Positions 1 to 6,579 of a DNA stretch of 11,618 nucleotides are shown here, piece by piece. The stretch is from Alphaproteobacteria bacterium. Lineage in GTDB: Bacteria; Pseudomonadota; Alphaproteobacteria; UBA9219. The translations under genes and the position numbers were made by a program. Location: the NCBI GenBank assembly GCA_028693775.1, contig JAQUUS010000022.1:1-11618 (forward strand). The letters are read 5' to 3'. The notes below the pieces were generated by a model. The model saw only the letters and a program-made list of their open reading frames with translations. It made no database searches and was not told the DNA's origin. Position 1 is the first letter of the stretch; every line of letters starts with the position of its first letter.

Positions 1-2
1 CC

Positions 3-1256
3 GCTTTCTCTGCCGGGGCTTCGGCTGCCATTGTGATGCGCCAGCCCGCTCAGACGCCTCCCGGTATGCCGCTTGTGTTTGTCGAGGATACGCTGGCCGC
101 TCTCGATGCGCTGGCGGCTGTGGCGCGTCGGCGCGCTCAGGCGAAAATTGTTGCTGTGACGGGGTCGGTCGGCAAGACCACCGTCAAGGAAATGTTGCGC
201 CTTTGCCTGTCGGCTGTCGGGAAGGCCTATGCAAGCCCCGGGGCGTCGAACGACCGGCTCGGTGTGTCGCTTTCGCTTGCCAATCTTCCGGCGGATGCGC
301 ACTACGCTATTTTTGAAATCGGCTTGGGCGGGACGGGCGACATTGCTTCCCTTTCGCGCCTTGTGCGTCCCGATGCCGCTGTCGTTACCTCCATTGAGGC
401 GGCCCATCTGGCGGACTTCGCTTCTTTGGAGGCCATTGCCGATGCCAAGGCCGGGGTTTTTGACGGGCTCGCGGCAGGCGGCGTCGTTGTGCTCGATCGG
501 GAGGGGCCTTACTATTCGCGCCTCTGTGCGGCGGCAAAGGCTCGCGGGATTAAATCCGTTGCTTGCTTCGCTTCGAAGGGCAAGGCCGACGCTTTCTTGC
601 GCGATCCGATTTTGATGGAGCAGGGGAGCATCGTTAAGGCCTGCGTCGGCGGGCGCGAGGTTTCCTATGCCTTGAGCGTTCCCGGCGCTCACATCGTCAA
701 GGATTCCCTGATCGCTCTTTTGACGGCTTTCGCCGTGAGCGGAAAGGCCGAGGAATGCGCTGCCGCTTTGGCTCATGTTGCGCCGATGAAGGGATGCGGC
801 CTGTCGCGGGAGATCGACTGGGGCGAGGGTTGCGTGAGGCTGATCGATGAATCCGGCGCTTGCAATCCCGTTTCCGTTTGCGCCGCCATTCAGGTTTTGG
901 GGCAGTCGATGCCGCCCGGCGAGGGCCGCCGCGTGCTCGTTCTGGGCGAGATGCCCGGTTTGGGGCGCACGTCTCCGGATCTGCATCTCGCTCTTGTGGC
1001 CGATATCGTCAAGGCCGGGATCGATCGTGTTTTCTGCTTCGGCGATACCGTTCGTTATTTGTATGACGCCTTGCCTGTGTCTTTGCGCGGGGCTTATTCC
1101 GTCGAGGCTGCGGAACTTTCTCCGTTTGTCGTTCGCGCACTTCGCGACGGCGATATTGTGACCGTCAAGGGCGCAGGCGAAGCGGCAACGAAGGCTGCGC
1201 TCGACGAGTTGCTCTCCCTTTCAAACTCTTCCCAAAACATAGCCGTTAACGCCTGA
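3..1256 (+). CDS. murF: UDP-N-acetylmuramoyl-tripeptide--D-alanyl-D-alanine ligase (MurF), 5'-truncated by window edge
   Basis: This is a cytoplasmic Mur ligase that adds D-Ala-D-Ala to UDP-MurNAc-tripeptide using ATP. The frame is open from base 3 and the residues before the first GTG (33) still read as the MurF N-terminal domain, so the gene starts outside the window and GTG-33 is not the start. About 417 residues are visible and perhaps 50-70 are missing. The ATP-binding loop TGSVGKTTVKEM begins at 159, the central-domain stretch with SNDRLG lies at 246-263, and the C-terminal Mur ligase domain covers roughly 840-1230. Several family motifs are altered: EIGLGGTGDI (315-344) replaces a form like EMGxNHPGEI, DESGACNP (846-869) replaces DDSYNANP, and GCG replaces GRG near 790-800. 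The stop overlaps the Shine-Dalgarno of mraY, which starts 9 bases on. Family identity is firm; full activity is not proven by sequence. Confidence 0.93.
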   Translation, partial: AFSAGASAAIVMRQPAQTPPGMPLVFVEDTLAALDALAAVARRRAQAKIVAVTGSVGKTTVKEMLRLCLSAVGKAYASPGASNDRLGVSLSLANLPADAHYAIFEIGLGGTGDIASLSRLVRPDAAVVTSIEAAHLADFASLEAIADAKAGVFDGLAAGGVVVLDREGPYYSRLCAAAKARGIKSVACFASKGKADAFLRDPILMEQGSIVKACVGGREVSYALSVPGAHIVKDSLIALLTAFAVSGKAEECAAALAHVAPMKGCGLSREIDWGEGCVRLIDESGACNPVSVCAAIQVLGQSMPPGEGRRVLVLGEMPGLGRTSPDLHLALVADIVKAGIDRVFCFGDTVRYLYDALPVSLRGAYSVEAAELSPFVVRALRDGDIVTVKGAGEAATKAALDELLSLSNSSQNIAVNA

Positions 1257-1265
1257 GGATTCTTT

Positions 1266-2351
1266 ATGCTTTTCCAATTGCTGGCCCCGTTTGCACACGA
1301 TTTCATTCTGTTTAATCTCTTCAGGTACATTACCTTCCGCACCGGCGGCGCTATGGCGACCTCGCTGCTGATCTGTTTTGTTTTTGGGCCTGCCATTATC
1401 CGGTGGCTCAAGTCCAAGCAGGGCGAGGGTCAGCCGATCCGCGATGACGGTCCGGAAACCCACTTCAAGAAAAAAGGTACGCCGACCATGGGCGGGCTGA
1501 TGATCCTTGTTTCGGTCGTTATCAGCACCGTTTTGTGGATGGATATGTCTAACCTCTATACCTGGGCCGTTTTGTTCGTGACCATGGGGTTCGGGCTTGT
1601 CGGGTTTCTGGACGACTACAACAAGCTGACCAAGCGGTCGACCAAGGGCGTTCCGGGGAAGATCCGGCTCGCGATTCAGGCCGTTATTTCGGCTCTCGCC
1701 GTTTATTCCATCGCGAGCGCGGCGGCTCCGGAATCCGCTTCGGGTCTCGCTATTCCGTTCGTCAAGGATTACATGCTGCCGCTTGGCGCGTTCTTTATTC
1801 CCTTCGCGGTGTTTGTGATCGTGGGGGCGGCCAATGCCGTGAATCTGACCGACGGCCTCGACGGGCTCGCGACGGTTCCCGTGATTATCGTGGCTTTGTG
1901 CTTTATTGTGATTTCCTATCTCGCGGGCAACTTTGTGTTCGCCAATTATTTGCAGCTTCATCATGTGCCGGGCGCGGGGGAATTGGCCGTGTTTTGCGGC
2001 TCGCTGGTCGGGGCTTGCCTCGGCTTTTTGTGGTTCAATGCGCCCCCGGCTCAGGTTTTTATGGGCGATACGGGTTCGCTGGCGCTCGGCAGCGCTTTGG
2101 GGACCGTTTCCGTTATCGTCAAGCATGAGCTGGTGCTCGCCATTGTCGGCGGCCTGTTCGTGGCGGAGACGCTTTCGGTTATCATTCAGGTGGCCTCTTT
2201 CAAGCTGACGGGCAAGCGGGTTTTCAAGATGGCTCCGATCCATCATCACTTTGAAAAGCTCGGCTGGTCGGAGCCGACGGTCGTTATTCGATTTTGGATC
2301 ATTGCCTGTATTTTGGGCTTGATCGGATTGTCGACACTGAAATTGCGATGA
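1266..2351 (+). CDS. mraY: Phospho-N-acetylmuramoyl-pentapeptide-transferase (MraY)
   Basis: This inner-membrane enzyme transfers phospho-MurNAc-pentapeptide from UDP to undecaprenyl phosphate, making lipid I. The 361 residues match the usual family length, with about ten hydrophobic segments. All signature motifs are present: DGPETHFKKKGTPTMGG at residues 61-77, the Asp pair D116-D117 in FLDDYNK, NAVNLTDGLDG at 190-200, FMGDTG with D268, and the HHH cluster at 326-328. The ATG is preceded by AGGA (1256-1259) with a 6-base spacer, and that AGGA begins in the last base of the murF stop, suggesting translational coupling. Its own TGA overlaps the ATG of the following epimerase (ATGA). The gene keeps its standard position directly after murF. 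Nothing in it looks degenerate. Confidence 0.98.
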   Translation: MLFQLLAPFAHDFILFNLFRYITFRTGGAMATSLLICFVFGPAIIRWLKSKQGEGQPIRDDGPETHFKKKGTPTMGGLMILVSVVISTVLWMDMSNLYTWAVLFVTMGFGLVGFLDDYNKLTKRSTKGVPGKIRLAIQAVISALAVYSIASAAAPESASGLAIPFVKDYMLPLGAFFIPFAVFVIVGAANAVNLTDGLDGLATVPVIIVALCFIVISYLAGNFVFANYLQLHHVPGAGELAVFCGSLVGACLGFLWFNAPPAQVFMGDTGSLALGSALGTVSVIVKHELVLAIVGGLFVAETLSVIIQVASFKLTGKRVFKMAPIHHHFEKLGWSEPTVVIRFWIIACILGLIGLSTLKLR

Positions 2352-3385
2352 GCGGATATTCGATTATAGCGCGCGTTGAGCGCTGGCCTATTGCAGGGTC
2401 CTTTACGATCAGCCGGGGGTCGAAGACAGAGGCTGTCGTGGTTGTCGTCGAGGTCGGCGACGGGACTTTTGTCGGGCGCGGCGAAAGCGTGCCTTATGCG
2501 CGCTATGGCGAAAGCGCGGAAAAGACGATTGCCGAGATCGGTGCGTGGGAAGATATTTCTCCGGAAACGCTGCATAGGGATTTTGGGCCCGGCGCGACGC
2601 GCAATGCGCTCGATTGTGCGTTCTGGGATTTGAGGGCGCGACGGACGGGGGCGCCTGTTTACAAGCTGGCGGGGCTTTCGAAGCCGAAGCCTTTGATTGC
2701 GTCTTATACGATTTCGCTCGATACGCCGGAGAAGATGGCGCGGGCGGCCGCGGAGGTTGCGCACAGGCCTTTGCTCAAGATCAAGCTCGGCAAGGAGGGC
2801 GACCCGCAGCGCATTGAGGCCGTTCGCAATGCCGCGCCCCGCACGCGCCTGATCGCCGACGCCAACGAAGGCTGGACCGACGGCAATATTTTGGAAAACA
2901 TGGAGGCTTGCCGGAAGTTTTGCGTCGAGCTTGTGGAGCAGCCTTTGCCTGCCGACAAGGATTCCATTCTGAAATCCATTGAGCATGCCGTTCCTGTTTG
3001 CGCGGACGAGAGCGTTTTTGACAGCGCGTCCCTGGCGGGGCTGGCCGGGAAGTACGATGCCGTTAACGTCAAGCTCGACAAAACCGGCGGCTTGACCGAG
3101 GCTTTGGCGACCATTTCCCTCGCGCGCGGCATGGGACTCAAGATTATGGTCGGGTGCATGGTTTCGACCTCGCTGGCTGTGGCTCCTGCCATTCTTGCCG
3201 CTCAGGGGGCCGATTTTGTCGATCTCGATGCGCCTCTTTTGCTGGCTGCAGACCGCAAGGACGGTTTGCGGTATGAAGGGGGGCTGGTTTATCCGCCTTC
3301 GGGGGCGCTTTGGGGGCGGAGAACTTCTTGGCTGGCCCGCGCTTCGGCGGCTATAAGGTCTTGCGCCGAGAGAACTGCCCTCTAG
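2348..3385 (+). CDS. L-Ala-D/L-Glu dipeptide epimerase, enolase superfamily
   Basis: This is a probable cytoplasmic, Mg2+-dependent epimerase that interconverts L-Ala-D-Glu and L-Ala-L-Glu, a step normally used to degrade recycled murein peptides (YcjG of E. coli, YkfB of B. subtilis). The ATG at 2348 overlaps the mraY stop (ATGA); an in-frame ATG at 2294 would run inside mraY and is less likely. The 345 residues have an N-terminal capping domain (about 1-115) and a barrel. Visible catalytic residues are the KIK motif (K144, K146), the metal ligands D171 (ADANEGW), E197 (VEQP) and D220 (ADES), and the second base K242 (VKLDKTGG). R23 in the TISRGS loop and the DLD motif at 292-294 match the positions that bind the dipeptide ends in characterised enzymes. 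It sits where murD is expected. Dipeptide specificity is inferred, since related epimerases accept other dipeptides. Confidence 0.9.
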   Translation: MSGYSIIARVERWPIAGSFTISRGSKTEAVVVVVEVGDGTFVGRGESVPYARYGESAEKTIAEIGAWEDISPETLHRDFGPGATRNALDCAFWDLRARRTGAPVYKLAGLSKPKPLIASYTISLDTPEKMARAAAEVAHRPLLKIKLGKEGDPQRIEAVRNAAPRTRLIADANEGWTDGNILENMEACRKFCVELVEQPLPADKDSILKSIEHAVPVCADESVFDSASLAGLAGKYDAVNVKLDKTGGLTEALATISLARGMGLKIMVGCMVSTSLAVAPAILAAQGADFVDLDAPLLLAADRKDGLRYEGGLVYPPSGALWGRRTSWLARASAAIRSCAERTAL

Positions 3386-3404
3386 ATTCAAGACAGGATT
3401 CCTT

Positions 3405-4529
3405 ATGCCGACTTTGACCAGATCCGATCGTTCCGTTTTAGGCCGCTGGTGGTGGACCGTCGACCGCTGGGTGCTCGCGGCGCTCGTTGTGATTATGGGA
3501 TTCGGCATTTTGCTGATTCAGGCGTCGACGCCGGCCGTCGCCATCAAGCACGGCTGGAGCAATCTGTATTTCGTCGAGCGCCATCTCGTTATGCTTTTGC
3601 CGGCCGTCGGGGTTATGTTTGTCATCTCTTTGCTGTCGGTCAGGAAGATTTGCATGCTCGCCGCTTCCCTTCTGGCTGTGTTTTTGCCGCTTTTGATCGC
3701 GACGCCTTTTGTCGGTGCGGAGATCAAGGGGGCCGTTCGATGGATTCACGTTCTCGGGCTTTTTTCCGTTCAGGCGTCGGAGTTCGTCAAACCCTTGTTC
3801 GCCGTTACGGCCGCGTGGCTTTTTACCCGCCAGTGCGAACGCCGGGGGTTTCCGGCGCTTAGCGTGAATTTGTCGCTTTACATTGCGATTATGGTCTTTT
3901 TGCTCATGCAGCCCGATATCGGCATGGCTTTTCTGGTTTCGGCCATCTGGTTCGGGCAGTTCTTTCTTGCGGGGCTTCCGGTGGCGTTTGTGGGGATCGG
4001 GATTGCTTCGGGCATTGCGGGGTTGTTTGGCGCTTATTATGCGTTCCCGCATTTCGCCTCGCGCATGGACAAGTTTTTGAGCCGTACGGGCGATACCTAT
4101 CAGGTGGATAAGGCTTTGGACGCCTTTGCAAACGGCGGACTGCTGGGAACCGGGCCGGGCGAGGGGAAGGTCAAGATGTTTATTCCGGACGCCCATGCCG
4201 ATTTTGTGTTTGCCGTGGCGGGCGAGGAACTCGGGATGCTTTGGTGCCTTTTGATTATCGGGTTATTCGCGTTTATCGTTTTGCGCGGAATCAGGAAGCT
4301 TAATCAGGAAAACAGCCTTTTTATCGTTTTGGCCGTCAGCGGGCTTTTGATTGAGTTTGGGCTTCAGGCCGTTATCAACCTCGGCTCGACCATGCGCTTG
4401 CTTCCGGCCAAGGGGATGACGCTGCCGTTTATCTCTTACGGCGGATCGTCGCTGTTTGCGCTGGCCATCGGCATGGGCATGCTTTTGGGACTGACGCGCA
4501 AGCGATTTGGGATGGTCGACGACGATTAG
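3405..4529 (+). CDS. ftsW: Septal peptidoglycan glycosyltransferase FtsW (SEDS family)
   Basis: This is a multi-pass inner-membrane SEDS protein that polymerises lipid II at the division septum with its class B PBP partner. Its 374 residues carry family motifs: GAVRWI at 109-114, QASEFVK at 123-129 (the family usually has QPSE), QPDIGMA at 169-175, PDAHADFVFAVAGEELG at 261-277 containing the likely catalytic Asp (D266), and LPAKGMTLPFISYGGSS at 333-349. RodA shares this fold; the dcw neighbourhood favours FtsW. The ATG follows AGGA (3395-3398) with a 6-base spacer, 19 bases after the epimerase stop, so it is probably the last gene of the same operon. Its TAG overlaps the stop of the convergent TPR gene by four bases (4526-4529). 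murG and murC, which normally follow, are absent. Confidence 0.96.
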   Translation: MPTLTRSDRSVLGRWWWTVDRWVLAALVVIMGFGILLIQASTPAVAIKHGWSNLYFVERHLVMLLPAVGVMFVISLLSVRKICMLAASLLAVFLPLLIATPFVGAEIKGAVRWIHVLGLFSVQASEFVKPLFAVTAAWLFTRQCERRGFPALSVNLSLYIAIMVFLLMQPDIGMAFLVSAIWFGQFFLAGLPVAFVGIGIASGIAGLFGAYYAFPHFASRMDKFLSRTGDTYQVDKALDAFANGGLLGTGPGEGKVKMFIPDAHADFVFAVAGEELGMLWCLLIIGLFAFIVLRGIRKLNQENSLFIVLAVSGLLIEFGLQAVINLGSTMRLLPAKGMTLPFISYGGSSLFALAIGMGMLLGLTRKRFGMVDDD

Positions 4530-6430
4530 TTCGTGGTCCGGAGACTTTTTAAAAGCTGTTCCCTGACTTTTTCGACGGCGCTGTCCCAGTCGCCCGGCTT
4601 TGCCTGGCCGATGACGCGCGCACTTGGATACCATGGGGTGTCGGGGCGGTTTTGAAGCCAGCGCCAGCAGGCGTCGAAGCGCGAGAGAATCCACACGGAC
4701 TTGCCCATTGCGCCCGCCAGATGAGCCACGGACGTGTCGACGGAGATGACGAGGTCAAGATGCTCGACGATTGCCGCCGTGTCTTCGAAATCGTCGACCT
4801 CGTCCATGAAATCGGTGATGAGACCGTCAAGCCCGCAGGTTTTGATTTGTGCTGCCTTTGCGCCTTTTTGAAGGCTGTAGAAGCGTATGCCTTCTAGGGT
4901 CAGCAGGGGCCTTAGTTTTTCGAGATCCATGCTGCGCCGGAGATCGATCAGGTGGGCGTTGATCTGTTTTTCGCGAGGATTTCCCGCCCACACGATTCCG
5001 ACTTTGATCCCGCTCCCTTCGTCGAAGCGTTCGCGCCATTTCGCGCGCGCCTTTTCTCCGGGGCTCAAGTAGGGGGTCTTGTACGGAATGGACTCCACTT
5101 CGGTTCCGAAGGCGAGGGGAAAGCTCATCATCGGAATATGGAAATCGAAACCCGATTCCGGATTTTGTTCCAAAACCTCGTCGATATAGGGACAACGCGA
5201 AAAAAGCTTGCGGAGCGGCGGCTGGCAAAAGACGGATACGCTTGCGCCCCGTTCCTTGCATAGCTCGGCATAGCGGATGAACTGGATGCTGTCGCCGAGA
5301 CCTTGCTCGCTTCGGATCAGCAGACGCTTGCCGTTCAGGTTTTCGCCCATCCAGCGGCGCTCGGGCGCATAGGCACCGCGCATGGTGGCCACGCCAAGGC
5401 CCTCTTCGTACATCGTCCAGCCCTCGCCGTATCGGCCCAGCGCGAGCAGGGAGAGGCATTGGTTCCATTTGGCGTAGATCGACGCGGGTTTGGTTTTCAG
5501 GGCTTCGGCGAACAGGCTGACGGCCTGAGGGTGCTCGCCGCGCTCTTGCAGATAGGTGCCGAGGTTGATTTTCGTGTCGGCGCAGGCGGGCTTGAGGCGC
5601 AGCACGTTGCGGCACATTTCGATGGCTTCGTCCAAACGGCCCACGTCGTGCAGGCTGGAGGCGAGGTTGACCATCGCTTCGGGATAATCGGGGCGGAGAC
5701 GGAGGGCTTTTTGGTAGTAGGGAATGGCTTCTTTGGGTTTGCCTCGCTGGCGCAGGACAACGCCGAGGTTGTTGAGCATTGCGGGATTGTCGGGGTCGGC
5801 TTGCACCGTTTTTTCGAGAAACGATTGAGTGCGCGCGAGCCATTCCTGATGTTGCGCGGTTTCGCCCGCGTGGGCCAGCGCGGTGCACAGGTTGACCATC
5901 GCGGACAGGTAATTGGGATTCAGGTTCAGGGCGGCGTGGAAAGCGGCGATGGCTTCGCGGTATTTGCCTTGCGAGAGGAGGCTGTTTCCGTGATCGACGT
6001 GCGCGGGGGCGTAGGAGGGATCGAGCCGCGAGGCTGCGCCGTAGGCGGCTTCGGCTTCGTCCATGCGGCCTATTTCGTAGCAGATCCTGCCGAGGTTGCT
6101 TAGCGCGGGGACATAGGTCGATTGGCGGGTCAGTGCTTGCTTGAATTGTTGGATCGCGTCGTCGGGCCGATTGAGGTTGCCGAGCGCGATTCCCAGATTC
6201 GTTAACGTTTCGGGGTCGTCGGGGAGGAGGCGCGCCGCTTTGCCTAAGTATTCGGCGGCAAGCGTTTTTTTCCCCATTTGCAGATAGAGGGCTCCAAGGA
6301 GGCGCAGACCGTCGGGTTGGGCTATGCCTCCGATGTGCAAAAGCTTTTTATAGGCTTTTTCGGCATCGGCGAAGCGTTCGGCTTTGTGGTGATCGATGGC
6401 GGTCTTAAGCAATTGCGAGGCGCTGGGCAT
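4526..6430 (-). CDS. TPR protein with C-terminal glycosyltransferase family 9-like (heptosyltransferase fold) domain
   Basis: A 634-residue protein from ATG 6430. Residues about 1-335 form a run of roughly nine or ten 34-residue TPR units, with repeated A-xx-NLG, G-x-xxEA and P-spacing signatures, for example NLGVVLRQRGKPKEAIPYY at 221-239. Residues about 345-630 resemble the GT-B domain of ADP-heptose:LPS heptosyltransferases: SEQGLGDSIQFIRY at 374-387, GIVWAGNP at 478-485, and VISVDTSVAHLAGA at 561-574. Similar fusions occur in many alphaproteobacteria and are annotated as TPR or glycosyltransferase proteins; the donor and acceptor are unknown. The longer in-frame start TTG 6466 adds 12 residues. 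I prefer the ATG because the typical N-terminus (SASQLLKTAIDHH) begins there, but neither start has a clear Shine-Dalgarno. No signal peptide or membrane helix is evident. The 3' end overlaps the ftsW stop. Confidence 0.88.
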   Translation of the reverse strand: MPSASQLLKTAIDHHKAERFADAEKAYKKLLHIGGIAQPDGLRLLGALYLQMGKKTLAAEYLGKAARLLPDDPETLTNLGIALGNLNRPDDAIQQFKQALTRQSTYVPALSNLGRICYEIGRMDEAEAAYGAASRLDPSYAPAHVDHGNSLLSQGKYREAIAAFHAALNLNPNYLSAMVNLCTALAHAGETAQHQEWLARTQSFLEKTVQADPDNPAMLNNLGVVLRQRGKPKEAIPYYQKALRLRPDYPEAMVNLASSLHDVGRLDEAIEMCRNVLRLKPACADTKINLGTYLQERGEHPQAVSLFAEALKTKPASIYAKWNQCLSLLALGRYGEGWTMYEEGLGVATMRGAYAPERRWMGENLNGKRLLIRSEQGLGDSIQFIRYAELCKERGASVSVFCQPPLRKLFSRCPYIDEVLEQNPESGFDFHIPMMSFPLAFGTEVESIPYKTPYLSPGEKARAKWRERFDEGSGIKVGIVWAGNPREKQINAHLIDLRRSMDLEKLRPLLTLEGIRFYSLQKGAKAAQIKTCGLDGLITDFMDEVDDFEDTAAIVEHLDLVISVDTSVAHLAGAMGKSVWILSRFDACWRWLQNRPDTPWYPSARVIGQAKPGDWDSAVEKVREQLLKSLRTTN

Positions 6431-6437
6431 GGTTCTT

Positions 6438-6466
6438 ACAAGAGAAGCCACAGGAGATTCTGTCAA
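6438..6466 (-). promoter_or_regulatory. Possible promoter of the TPR/glycosyltransferase gene
   Basis: On the minus strand a perfect TTGACA lies at 6466-6461, followed after 17 bases by a poor -10 match (TCTTGT, 3 of 6) at 6443-6438. If used, transcription would begin at or next to the ATG at 6430, giving a nearly leaderless message; this would fit the lack of a Shine-Dalgarno there. The -35 hexamer includes the alternative TTG start codon, so both cannot easily be correct. The support is one hexamer only. Confidence 0.22.
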
Positions 6467-6516
6467 TAGGCGTTTTTTTAAGGCGCGTTTGGGCGGGGTT
6501 TTGTGAACGAAGCCTC

Positions 6517-6545
6517 TTGTAAAATGGGGCTAAAAAGGTTTTTAT
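6517..6545 (+). promoter_or_regulatory. Possible leuS promoter
   Basis: TTGTAA at 6517-6522 (4 of 6 to the -35 consensus) and TTTTAT at 6540-6545 (4 of 6 to -10) are 17 bases apart, which would put the start of transcription near 6552 and give a leader of about 28 bases. A small inverted repeat, TCGGT-A-ACCGA, covers 6548-6558 at the predicted start point and could be an operator or chance. No T-box or leader peptide is seen. Weak evidence. Confidence 0.25.
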
Positions 6546-6579
6546 CTTCGGTAACCGATTATTTTAAGGCGAATGAGAC

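Noticed and set aside
33..38. GTG-ATG as the start of murF
   Set aside because: The frame is open upstream to the window edge and the residues encoded there continue the MurF N-terminal domain, so the gene begins outside the window.
2246..3508. A 420-codon open frame on the minus strand opposite the epimerase
   Set aside because: It is antisense to a gene with complete catalytic motifs, has an Arg/Pro/Asn-rich composition typical of shadow frames in GC-rich DNA, and matches no family I know.
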